Origin: Allodiplogaster sudhausi
Lineage: Eukaryota > Nematoda > Chromadorea > Rhabditida > Diplogasteridae
NCBI GenBank assembly: GCA_945643635.1
Contig: CALZFC010000013.1
Span: 432,501 to 496,500 of the forward strand
Length of the DNA stretch: 64,000 bases
Reading direction: 5' to 3'
The stretch's first letter is position 1. Each line of letters opens with the position of its first letter. The notes under the pieces were generated by a model, which did no database searches, had not been told where the DNA came from, and worked only from the letters and a program-made list of their open reading frames with translations. The position numbers and the translations under genes were made by a program. Positions 22,768 through 33,275 of this stretch are shown here, piece by piece.

Positions 22768-25700
22768 TCAAGCAATAGATCCCTCAGAAGCCCGTGCCGG
22801 CTGCTTCTTTTCGTCCCTTCCTTCACTTCCGTGCTCCCTCTTGGCTTCTCTTCCTTCTCTTCCGTGCTCCCTCTTGGCTTCTCTTCCTTCTCTTCCGTGC
22901 TCCCTCTTGGCTTCTCTTCCTTCTCTTCCGTGCTCCCTCTTGGCTTCTCTTCCTTCTCTTCCGTGCTCCCTCTTGTCGTCTCTTCCTTCTCTTCCGTGCT
23001 CCCTCTTGGCTTCTCTTCCTTCTCTTCCGTGCTCCCTCTTGGCTTCTCTTCCTTCTCTTCCGTGCTCCCTCTTGGCTTCTCTTCCTTCTCTTCCGTGCTC
23101 CCTCTTGGCTTCTCTTCCTTCTCTTCCGTGCTCCCTCTTGTCGTCTCTTCCTTCTCTTCCGTGCTCCCTCTTGTCGTCTCTTCCTTCTCTTCCGTGCTCC
23201 CTCTTGGCTTCTCTTCCTTCTCTTCCGTGCTCCCTCTTGGCTTCTCTTCCTTCTCTTCCGTGCTCCCTCTTGGCTTCTCTTCCTTCTCTTCCGTGCTCCC
23301 TCTTGGCTTCTCTTCCTTCTCTTCCGTGCTCCCTCTTGTCGTCTCTTCCTTCTCTTCCGTGCTCCCTCTTGGCTTCTCTTCCTTCTCTTCCGTGCTCCCT
23401 CTTGGCTTCTCTTCCTTCTCCTCCGTGCTCCCTCTTGGCTTCTCTTCCTTCTCTTCCGTGCTCCCTCTTGGCTTCTCTTCCTTCTCTTCCGTGCTCCCTC
23501 TTGTCGTCTCTTCCTTCTCTTCCGTGCTCCCTCTTGTCGTCTCTTCCTTCTCTTCCGTGCTCCCTCTTGGCTTCTCTTCCTTCTCTTCCGTGCTCCCTCT
23601 TGGCTTCTCTTCCTTCTCTTCCGTGCTCCCTCTTGGCTTCTCTTCCTTCTCTTCCGTGCTCCCTCTTGGCTTCTCTTCCTTCTCTTCCGTGCTCCCTCTT
23701 GTCGTCTCTTCCTTCTCTTCCGTGCTCCCTCTTGTCGTCTCTTCCTTCTCTTCCGTGCTCCCTCTTGGCTTCTCTTCCTTCTCTTCCGTGCTCCCTCTTG
23801 TCGTCTCTTCCTTCTCTTCCGTGCTCCCTCTTGGCTTCTCTTCCTTCTCTTCCGTGCTCCCTCTTGGCTTCTCTTCCTTCTCTTCCGTGCTCCCTCTTGG
23901 CTTCTCTTCCTTCTCTTCCGTGCTCCCTCTTGGCTTCTCTTCCTTCTCTTCCGTGCTCCCTCTTGGCTTCTCTTCCTTCTCTTCCGTGCTCCCTCTTGTC
24001 GTCTCTTCCTTCTCTTCCGTGCTCCCTCTTGGCTACTCTTCCTTCTCTTCCGTGCTCCCTCTTGGCTTCTCTTCCTTCTCTTCCGTGCTCCCTCTTGGCT
24101 TCTCTTCCTTCTCTTCCGTGCTTCCTCTTGGCTTCTCTTCCTTCATCTCCGATCTCGGCTCGCTTCACGAATTGGATTCGTGCGCCAGTCGTCGCGATCT
24201 CCCGAAGGACGCCATCCACAATCCGCGTCATTTGCATTGTCTGGCGGGATTAAAAATTATAATTAGCGGGCCAAAAATAGTTGACAAAAATATACGTAAA
24301 TTATCCGAGGTGAAGCAACTAATATCTTCTCCATAATAGGATAAATTCCTTTTGCACTAACGTGCGCTAATGGAAACCACCTGACATTCACAAGGCGGAT
24401 ATTGAAATGCGTTTCGTTTTTTAAACGTTCAAATTAATTAAGTAGACTAATTAATAACTCATGGTGACATTGGTGAATACAAAGATTTTTACAAAAAATT
24501 TTTTTATTAATTAGTTAATTAATTAATTAATTTAAAACTCACCTCTTCATTTGCACCAACAAACTCATCGCACTTCCTCGTGCGATTTCCTCTCTCTGCC
24601 TTTTCACTGGAGGAGCATAGAAAGTGGCGTCGTTGCTCCCCGAGAAGACAGCGAAACTCATCGATCGCCAAAGGATGGGAACAGTGCAAGACAATATCCA
24701 CGCTCTCGTGGGCCGCATCGGCAGCCTCGAAAGGCTATCAAAATTTTTTTAAGGAGTCAAAAAACCTATTTTTGAATTCGCCATAGTCAGGAAAATTCAA
24801 ATAAGTTATGGTTGAATTGAATTTTTGCACTTTAAATAGAATAGATGAATTAATTTTTTTAAGATAAACATTTCATTGTGCAAAACAAAATTCGAGTTGT
24901 GAGACAACGAAAATTGAAATGATGACCCGTAACAATTCGATCGATTCGGTGACACTGAAGATGCCGGGGACATCGATGAACATTGATGGGACGGCGCGTC
25001 CGTGTCGACGGAGCAACTCGACATCAGTCAGGCAAGGCGTGTCGGGACCAGAGAAGGACGTCTAGAAAAATTTCGGCAATTTCAAAAGATATTTCAAGAA
25101 TCACAAACAATCTGCCTAGCTTTAATGTAAAGCTACTGTTAATTAGTTTTTGTATTATTTTTTTTAAAATAAATATAAAGTGTTAAAATTGGCAAACATT
25201 ATTAATGACGATAAGTTGGAGCTGAGCCTTGATGGCTTCTTCAAAAAAGCGTCTTCCGAACAGAAATGGGGATGCGTTGTGGAGGAGAGAGAGTGAGAGC
25301 CGAGAGACTCCACGAGAGAAGCACAGAGAACGGAACCTCAAAGAAGAGAGAGAAAATATCATTCCCGACAATTGTTCGGTTAATTAACGGCCACCAATCT
25401 GCCTAGCTTTAAATAAAGCTGTTAATTAGAGTGTGTTATTGGTTTTTTTTCTTCGTTTTTATCATTACACGTACAATAAATCATACTTATTTGACAATTT
25501 TCATTCTCATAAAACCACCATTGTTGCGAGAAAATTGCAACAAATTAACTCCATCGAAATTATGACTTATTTTAGAAATTCCCTTACAAAAAAATAAACA
25601 AGAATAATTTTTATAATATAAAACGAAACCTCATCAATTGTCAGTCGCTCTAGCTGTCCATTTCTTAGCAATCGCCGAAGTCGATTCGACAGCGAGGAAG

Positions 25701-25776
25701 GCAGCCTCGAAGCGGGCGTGGCTTCGGTGAAATCGGAGAAGTTTCTTCCTGCTTTCAGCGCCACGCTCGGAAGGCA
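22768..25776 (-). pseudogene. F-box gene copy lacking exons 1-4 and 6, with giant repeat-bearing exon 10
   Basis: Minus exons: 5 at 25776-25630, 7 at 25336-25198, 8 at 25061-24927, 9 at 24725-24543, 10 at 24240-22768. Every exon is open. Exon 6 is missing, so joining exon 5 (phase 0) to exon 7 (needs two leading bases) shifts frame, and exons 1-4 are not found upstream. Exon 7 uses TTTGAG and exon 9 CGAG as acceptors. Exon 10 encodes TMQMTRIVDGVLREIATTGARIQFVKRAEI, then forty 11-residue units, then GSEGRDEKKQ...SIA. Either a pseudogene or the source of a novel 3'-only transcript; I favour pseudogene. Confidence 0.8.
22831..24150 (-). repeat. 33-bp coding minisatellite, 40 units (GREGREAKREH)
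   Basis: Forty perfect-length 33-bp units inside exon 10. Two main types alternate: REAK (A) and RDDK (D), plus single RVAK and GGEG variants. Read N to C the order is A A A V D AAAAA D A DD AAAA DD AAAA D AAAA DD AAAA D AAAA. The last 22 units are an 11-unit block (DD AAAA D AAAA, 363 bp) repeated twice. Since 33 is a multiple of three, all three + strand frames and the coding minus frame are also free of stops. The same motif occurs 1-3 times in other exon 10 copies. Confidence 0.95.
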
Positions 25777-27120
25777 CTGAATAACAAAGAATATTTAATT
25801 CTAACAAGCTTTAAAATAATTAGTCTAATTAGGAATATTGCCTTCTTTAATTATTCTAGTGCCATTGTCTCGATTTTTGTCTTACGATTGGCGCATCTTT
25901 TCTAACCCAAGCAAATTGTCGTGATCTCACTGATTTTGTTCTGTTGTCCACATCGAAAAATGAGAAAAATTTGAGTCTTAAACCATTTTAAATTGCGGAA
26001 ATTTTAATCATTTTTGAAAATTGATTAAAATTTACATTGATATGCTCGAAATCCATAAATCGATAGTTTTGACATTTCAATGTGGTCAGCGAGGCGCTTT
26101 CGCTTTCAATTTCGATTCAATTCAATGAAGAATTTTGTTAATGCAATGTGGTTTTAAATTGAATTAATAAATGCACTTTCGGCGATTAAAATTTTTTTCA
26201 GTTTTTTTTCCCCTTTTCATACGCCAGCGAGACAAAGCCACCTGGACATGTCATATGCATTTCGCAGTCGTATAACAAGTGGAAAAACATTTAAATAAAT
26301 ATAAGTCTCATGGAATATGAACAATTTTATTTTTTTAGATTGTATTTGCTTTTAATTGTCTAAGTCTTTTAGAAAAAAATATTACTTTGTTCCTATCAAT
26401 ATGGAAAAAGTGATAGTATCTTACAAATTTGATAAATTTTGTCTGCAATTTGGATTATATTTTTTTAGATCTTTTTTAAGTCTTTAAAAATAATTTTAAT
26501 AATCATATTTCATCAGACTTATATTTATTAAAAAAAAAAAATTACTCCAGCTTCATGAACGCGAAATGCATGCGGCATGTCCAGGTGGTTCTGTATCGCT
26601 CTTTCAACTGAAAGGCAGAGGGCTAAAAATTCAAAACTTTGGGTGAGAATGAAGCCATATCTCTATTAATAATTGGGAAAATTGTTCAATCATCGAAATT
26701 GCATTTAAAAATTCAGTTTTTTTTAATCGTTTAGTATTTGCAACATTCCTTCTCGAAGGGAGCCGAATTTGAAAGCGAAAGCGCACTGTTCTCCGCTGAC
26801 CACGTTGAAATGTCGAGGAAACCAACGACTGATAAAGTTCGAGCATTTCTTTGTGTATTTTATTAATTGTTCAAAATGCCTAGAAAATCTAAAGCGCGAC
26901 ACCCGCAATTTTAAAATAGTTTAAGGTAAGACTCTCATGTTTCTCATTTTTCGATGTGGACAACATAACAACATAAGTGAGGTCACGACGACTGGCTGGG
27001 TAATTTAAAGAGGTCCTTGTAATAAGACAAATTTCGAGACAATAGCACTAGAACAATTAAACAATATTCCTAATTAGGCTAATTAGACAAATTAGAATAG
27101 AAATATTCTTTGTTTTTCAG
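25777..27120. other. Intron-4-like sequence in two orientations, no exon
   Basis: 25780-26300 resembles minus-strand intron 4 (GCCACCTGGACATG near 26232). From about 26520 the orientation flips: ATGCATGCGGCATGTCCAGG at 26567 and the TTCGAGCATTTC block near 26838 are in + orientation, leading to an exon 5 acceptor at 27120. That acceptor is followed by only CGCCTTCCG of exon 5 before a jump to the sequence that normally precedes exon 4. Confidence 0.6.
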
Positions 27121-27263
27121 CGCCTTCCGTTTCCATTAAATTTTTTATGTGAAACCGGTGGTTTAGTTATTGCTCTCCAGCTTAAAACGGATTCGATGAG
27201 CAGGACATTCGATTGTCGTGCAAGTACTTCAGAATGTTATTGTTAGTTCTCTCCTCCCTCGCC

Positions 27264-27266
27264 TCT

Positions 27267-27334
<68 letters not shown>

Positions 27335-27336
27335 AG
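27264..27336 (+). repeat. CT microsatellite abutting exon 4 acceptor
   Basis: Almost pure (CT)n from 27266 to 27330 runs into TTTCAG. The same arrangement precedes exon 4 at 4375, 39351, 43388 (minus), 48574 (minus) and 55673 (minus). Confidence 0.85.
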
Positions 27337-29727
27337 GACCCAGTGGCCGTCTGCGTCTCTCCGTCAGATGCGACGAAGAGAAGATCCGTCGCTCGTTTCT
27401 CTTCTCTTCCTAGCGTCGCCATGTCTCGCCGCCTCCTCTCTGCTCGTGCTCTCTCACTTCTTTCTCGTCTCCCCTTCTCTCTCTCTCTTTTCCCACTTCC
27501 TCAACCTCGTCTCTCATCTCCTTCATGGTATATTTGTTAAAAAATTATTTTTAAAGACTTAAAAAAGATCTTAAAAAATATAATCCAAATTTCAGAGAAA
27601 ATTTATCAAATTTGTAAGATACTATCACTTTTTCCATATTGATAGGAACAAAGTAATATTTTTTTCCAAAAGACTTAGACAATTAAAAGCAAATACAATC
27701 TAAAAAAATTAAATTGTTCATATTCCATGAGACTTATATTTATTTAAATGTTTTTCCACTTGTTATACGACTGCAAAATACATATGACATGTCCAGGTGG
27801 TTTTATCTCGCTGGCGTATGAAACTGAAAAAAAATTTAATCGCCGAAAGTGCATTTATTAATTCAATTTAAAACCACATTGCATTAACAAAATTCTTCAT
27901 TGAATTGAATCGAAATTGAAAGCGAAAGCGCCTCGCTGACCACATTGAAATGTCAAAACTATCGATTGATGGATTTCGAGCATATCTATGTAAATTTTAA
28001 TCAATTTTCAAAAATGATTAAAATTTCCGCAATTTAAAATGGTTTAAGACTCAAATTTTTCTCATTTTTCGATGTGGACAACAGAACAAAATCAGTGAGA
28101 TCACTATTGGTTGGGTAATGAAAATAGGCTTCCCTTGTAAAGCACAAAGACAATTTGCTTGGGTTAGAAAAGATGCGCCAATCGTAAGACAAAAATCGAG
28201 ACAATAGCACTAGAATAATTAAAGAAGGCAATATTCCTAATTAGACTAATTATTTTAAAGCTTGTTAGAATTAAATATTCTTTTGTTATTCAGTGCCTTC
28301 CGTGCTTGGCGCTGAAATCAGGAAGAAACTTCTCCGATTTCACCGAAGCCACGCCCCCTTCGAGGCTGACTTCCTCGCTGTCGAATCGACTGCGGAGATT
28401 GCTAAGAAATGGCCAGCTAGAGCGACTGACAATTGATGAGGTTTCTTTTTATATTATAAAAATTATATTAATTAGTTATTATTATTCTTATGAAAAATTT
28501 GAATTTTTTTCTATTTTAAATAATATTTTACCAGATTTTGCTGACATTTTATTATGATAGTAAGAAAAAAATAATGCCAGAACAATAAATAGTCATACTT
28601 CATATTGCAGCTCCCTCTGACAGACTCGCTCGTTGCTGGCATCGAGGCAGCAATTGCAGGCGTTTCTTGCACGCATCTCGAGCTTCCTTGCTGCGACTTG
28701 GCGCGAGTGAGTCAACGTTGCCTCTCAATTTTTCTTGTATTTTTCTGTAAGGGCATTTCTAAAATAAGTCATAATTCCGATTGAGAAAATTTGTTACATT
28801 TTTCAAGCAAAAATGGTGGTTTGATGAGAATGAAAATTGTCAAATAAATATGCATTATTGACTGTAACGAGACAAAGAGGATGTACTGCAAAACACAAAA
28901 AATTATAATGTATGCCTGGTAATCTTTTGCTAGTTTTGTCTGTTCAATTCAATTATTCTTTTATCGAACCGTAATGTATTAACGTGGCAAACATTTGATA
29001 ATCAGATAGATTTCATCGATTTTTTTCATGTTCCGTTTTCTCTGCTTCTCTAGTGGCGTCTCTCGTCTCTCGCTCTCTCTCCTCCACAACGCGTCCCCCT
29101 CCCTCTTCTCTCTGCTTTTCTCGTCTCTCGCTCTCTCTCCTCTACAACGCGTCCCCCTCCCTCTTCTCTCTGCTTTTCTCGTCTCTCGCTCTCTCTCCTC
29201 CACAACGCGTCCACCTCCCTCTTCTCTCTGCTTCTCTCGTCTCTCGCTCTCTCTCCTCCACAACTCGTCCCCCTCCCTCTTCTCTCTGCTTCTCTCGTCT
29301 CTCGCTCTCTCTCCTCCACAACGCGTCCCCTTCCCTCTTCTCTCTGCTTTTCTCGTCTCTCGCTCTCTCTCCTCTACAACGCGTCCCCCTCCCTCTTCTC
29401 TCTGCTTTTCTCGTCTCTCGCTCTCTCTCCTATACAACGCGTCCCCCTCCCTCTTCTCTCTGCTTCTCTCGTCTCTCGCTCTCTCTCCTCCACAACTCGT
29501 CCCCCTCCCTCTTCTCTCTGCTTTTCTCGTCTCTCGCTCTCTCTCCTCCACAACGCGTCCCCCTCCCTCTTCTCTCTGCTTCTCTCGTCTCTCGCTCTCT
29601 CTCCTCCACAACTCGTCCCCCTCCCTCTTATCTCTGCTTCTCTCTTCTCTCGCTCTCTCTCCTCCACCACGCGTCCCCCTCCCTCTTCGGAAGAAGCTTT
29701 TTGAAGACAATATCAAAGCTCGTTGTT
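27337..29727 (+). pseudogene. F-box gene copy, exons 4-7, frameshifted, with expanded exon 7
   Basis: Exon 4 (27337-27527) lacks one base near its start (GACCCAGTGGCC instead of GACCCCACTGGCC) and has TAG in the ancestral frame. Exons 5 (28294-28440) and 6 (from 28611) are open, but exon 6 ends GCGCGAGTGAGTCAACG with the normal donor lost and GTGAGT created. Exon 7 starts near 29032 after CAT, where other copies have CAG. It carries eleven 58-bp repeats and is truncated at about 29727. The truncated stub before it (27121-27129) shows that this copy landed inside another exon 5. Confidence 0.82.
29060..29690. repeat. 58-bp minisatellite in exon 7, 11 units
   Basis: The landmark ACAAC(G/T)CGTCC occurs at 29086, 29144, 29202, 29260, 29318, 29376, 29434, 29492, 29550 and 29608, and as ACCACGCGTCC at 29666: ten steps of exactly 58 bp. 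The unit is the SRLSLSLLHNASPSLF-coding part of exon 7. As 58 is not a multiple of three, each unit is read in the next frame, yet all three phases are open, so the frame cycles with a 174-bp (58-codon) super-period. Confidence 0.95.
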
Positions 29728-30282
29728 AGAGATTTTGTTATGTAGATCGAAAATTGTCGCCTTTAAGATTTTTTCTAGCCATTTTTGAACATTGAATAAA
29801 ATTTACATAGAAATGCAAATTCTTCCGGTTTTAAATTGAAGTACATAAAAAATGACATTTCAGTGATTAAATGATTTCTCCAGTGATTGCTATTGCTAGA
29901 TGGCACTTCCACTAAGAGTTTTTAGTTTCTCACAACAGTCAAATAGCTTTATCCTTCATCTCTCCCGAGCACACTCCATCATTCATGTTAATTTTTCATT
30001 GATTGTTCTTTTTTTTTAACATCTTCAAAGAGAAATTGAAAGAGAAAAGCGAACGAGAGTGATAGGGAGAGAGAGAAAAGTTGAGTACGCAGAGAGAGAA
30101 AGTGAGATAAAGATAGAGAGAGAGCAATAAGAAGAAAAGGCCCTGGAATCAATAGGTCGTTAGAAGCACAACATTTATAATTCTTCGAGCAATGGAAACC
30201 ACCGGTTACCGCGGTGAGACAAAAAGAATACGAAGAACGATCAATGGTCTTGCATATTTCTGATTGGTAATGAGAGAGACAC

Positions 30283-30313
<31 letters not shown>

Positions 30314-30734
30314 TCACATACACTTTCTTCTTCTATAATAAAATTAATACGCAAGCAACTAATGCTGCCCAATAAAATGTTGATTTACTTTAAAATAAAT
30401 GATAGGATGGCTTATTGTAGAGATATGCAGATTTATCAATGATAACAAGCAAGAATATCATCGTTTATCACAATCGGTTTTAAATTTGAACAATATCGGG
30501 AAATAAACCAAAATACTCGAAATCCTCAATATAAAAAAAATTCTGATCCGTCATAACTTTCTTCTCTTCCTCCCTCAGGCTCTGGTTTCTTTTCCTCCAT
30601 CCCTCTGCTCTCTCTCTCTCTATCTCTCCTTATTTTCTTTCTTTTGGTTACTTTAAAGCCTAAATATAGAAAAAAGTCTGCGTATACATCTTTTTGATAG
30701 CTTGTCAAGCTATAAATCCCTTTGAAACCTGCTA
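29728..30734. other. Conserved islands and GA arrays near the palindrome centre, no gene
   Basis: 29735-30020 includes sequence that recurs inverted at 37860-37930. 30040-30130 and 30265-30315 are GA-rich. 30180-30270 is the AATGGAAACCACCGGTTACC island. 30535-30730 is a variant 3' flank of exon 10 shared with 40440-40620 and 48060-48270 (AGCTTGTCAAGCTATAAATC). Confidence 0.55.
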
Positions 30735-30878
30735 CTAGGCTCTTCGTCCCTCTCCAGGCTCCCTCTTGGCTTCTCTTCCTTCATCTCCGATCTCGGCTCG
30801 CTTCACGAATTGGATTCGTGCGCCAGTCGTCGCGATCTCCCGAAGGACGCCATCCACAATCCGCGTCATTTGCATTGT
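30735..30878 (-). pseudogene. Solitary F-box exon 10
   Basis: After CGCCAG the frame reads TMQMTRIVDGVLREIATTGA, then RIQFVKRAEIGDEGREAKRE and PGEGRRA, stop TAG at 30737-30735. It is 48 codons including the stop, intact, but no exon 9 or earlier exon lies upstream on minus. The tail after KRE differs from the GREGREAKREH type. Confidence 0.8.
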
Positions 30879-32066
30879 CTGGCGAGAAGTGAATTATTAT
30901 TATTAGGGTGCCGTAAAATTAATATGAAGTGTTACTATTACTACAAAAGGGAAATCAACATAAATACATAAGGAAAATCAACGCGAGCAATATTGGGAGA
31001 TTTCATGTTCCAACCACCCTTGTAATTCTCTTGCGCGAGTGTATTCTTTTCGATCTTTCTGCAAAATAGGATACGCGTGAGGAACAAGTGTAGGAAAACA
31101 GAAGAACTGCTGATTAGCTTTAATTGTTCATTTCCAAGACCGACCTATCAATCAACGGCCGCATCCAATGTTCTAATACTTTGATAAGTGGGCTGAAAAC
31201 CACCGGGACAGGAAATGGGAGGGGGAGGAGTTGATAACCCAGCTAATCGCTGATATCAATGATTTTGTAGGTCCTTTTTTTTCTTTAACTATTTTAAAAT
31301 TGCGGGCGTCCTATGCTTTTTTGCACAATGAATAAAATTCACAAAGAAATGCTCGAAATTTATCAATCGATTGCTTTGATATTTCAAAGTGGTCAGCGAG
31401 GTGCAGTGACTAATTTCGATTTCATTTGATGAAGATTTTTGCAAATGTCTTTACACATGCATTTTTAATGATCAAATAATGTTTTTATATAATTATTTGA
31501 GCAATGGCCCATTACAATAAGACCTGGAAGTTTTAGCCCCTGCCTTTCAGGTTAATGAGCGCGACAGAACCACCTGGACATGCCGCATGCATTTCAAAGC
31601 CATACAATAGGTGGACAAACATTTAAATAAATATCACTCAACTGGAATATGAATAATTTAAGCACTATTATTTTAAAACGTGCATATTTGCTTTTAATTT
31701 ACTAAATAAAAAATAAAAATGTCTTCATCGTTCTGTCGTATGGAAAAATAAAATGCATTTTGTTCCTAAGTGTTTGATGACAAATGTTTAGTGAACAGCA
31801 GAAAAGCGAGAGCGCCTCGTTGACCGCATTGATATGGCGAAACTAACGACTATGTAGATCACTATCATTAATTGACTGCAGCCAATATTGTCGACTTACG
31901 ATTCGGATTTTTAGCCCCTACCATTAAGGTCAATGAGCGTCACATATCAACCTGAACATGTCGCATGCATTTCGCATTCGTAAAATTGGAGTAAAAAACA
32001 TTTAAATAGGCGCGAGCTGAGCAAGACAATGGACACGCTCACGTGGGAGGCAGCGGCAGACTGGAA

Positions 32067-32118
<52 letters not shown>

Positions 32119-32252
32119 AGAAAGAGAGAGAAAGAGACAGAGACAGAGAGAGAGGGAGAGAGAGTGGGAGAATGAGAGAGAGAGAGAAAGAGAGAGAGGT
32201 AACGAGAGAAAAAGTTAGAGAGAGAAGTGAGGAGAGAAATACAGAGAGTGAG

Positions 32253-32290
<38 letters not shown>

Positions 32291-32663
32291 ACGTGACCGT
32301 GAGCGATAGATAGAGAAAATATCATTCAGGATATAGCAAAAAAGCCTTTAAAACGATTCATCTTATATAATCCATTTAAAGATGGGAGGTAATACCTAAC
32401 CCACCGGTTTCACAGAACTAATTTATTTGCCACTATTGTCTGATATTTTTATGTATGTAATGAATGAGAAAATTGAGGAAGAGAGGTAAAAAGGGAAAAA
32501 TGAAATCGCGAAAGACAGGGAGTAGAGAGAAATAGAGTGAATGAAAGAGAGTTGCGAGACAGGTAGCGAGATACAGAAAATGGGAGAGAGATATCATGTG
32601 ATATGTACATAAAGAGAGATAGAGAGAGAGAGAAAAAGAGAGAGAAAACAGGAGGGAGAAAGA

Positions 32664-32707
<44 letters not shown>

Positions 32708-32822
32708 AAGAGAAAGAAAGAGAAAAAAGGAGGGAGAAAGAGAGAGAGAGAGAGAAATTGAGAGAGAGAAAAAAGAGAGAGAGAAAAAAGGAGAGAGAAA
32801 GAGAGAGTGAGAGATAAAGAGA

Positions 32823-32870
<48 letters not shown>

Positions 32871-33275
32871 AATCCGTGACTGTGAGAAGGTCATAGCCGA
32901 GTGCCACTCTTTCACCCCGGCTGCCACTCCTTGAGAGATAAGCGAATCTCTGACCGGCTCATAACCGGTCATCTTCTCGGTCATCATTCTCTCTGCTGGA
33001 TTTACAAGTGTTCCTTGTGATCAACAGCCAGAGCAACGAGTGACAGACAGATCAGATCATCATGTGATTTACTGCAAAAACAGAGCGATGATGCAATCGA
33101 TATTGAAAATATATAAATTTTTACACGTACACGTCGTAAATTTTTACACGTACACACGTAAATGATAAATCACAATCAGCATTCAGTTTGAAAAATATCG
33201 ATCGAAGAAACAAAAACACTCTTTTGCTCTTCAATATCAGAACAGCGTTTAAAAAGAAATAAAATAATGTTCAGA
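30879..33275. other. Intron-like DNA, long GA arrays and the 3'-flank block of the next copy
   Basis: 31165-31255 holds a GCTGAAAACCACCGGGACAG island. 31270-31990 is minus intron-4-like and contains two copies of the GGTTAATGAGCG block (31545-31600; 31920-31980). 32022-32070 is a remnant of the exon 9 start. 32068-32300 and 32535-32868 are GA arrays. 32875-33270 is the 3'-flank block for the minus-strand copy at 33276, with a local duplication of the ACACGTACAC segment at 33120-33160. Confidence 0.6.

Noticed and set aside
22759..24336. Long + strand open frames (525, 490 and 470 codons) over the minisatellite
   Set aside because: They are shadows of the minus-strand exon 10 repeat. A 33-bp unit free of stops in one unit is free throughout, and none shares splice sites or homology with other copies.
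29060..29690. CRISPR-like array
   Set aside because: The 58-bp units are contiguous tandem repeats without unique spacers, lie within a eukaryotic exon, and have no cas genes nearby.
29028..29745. Two ~230-codon + strand ORFs as independent genes
   Set aside because: They begin inside exon 7 of a broken F-box copy and consist of the 58-bp unit read in cycling frames; no independent promoter or start context is visible.
32043..32309. Arg/Glu-rich ORF in GA repeats
   Set aside because: Pure microsatellite translation, with no conserved counterpart outside GA arrays.
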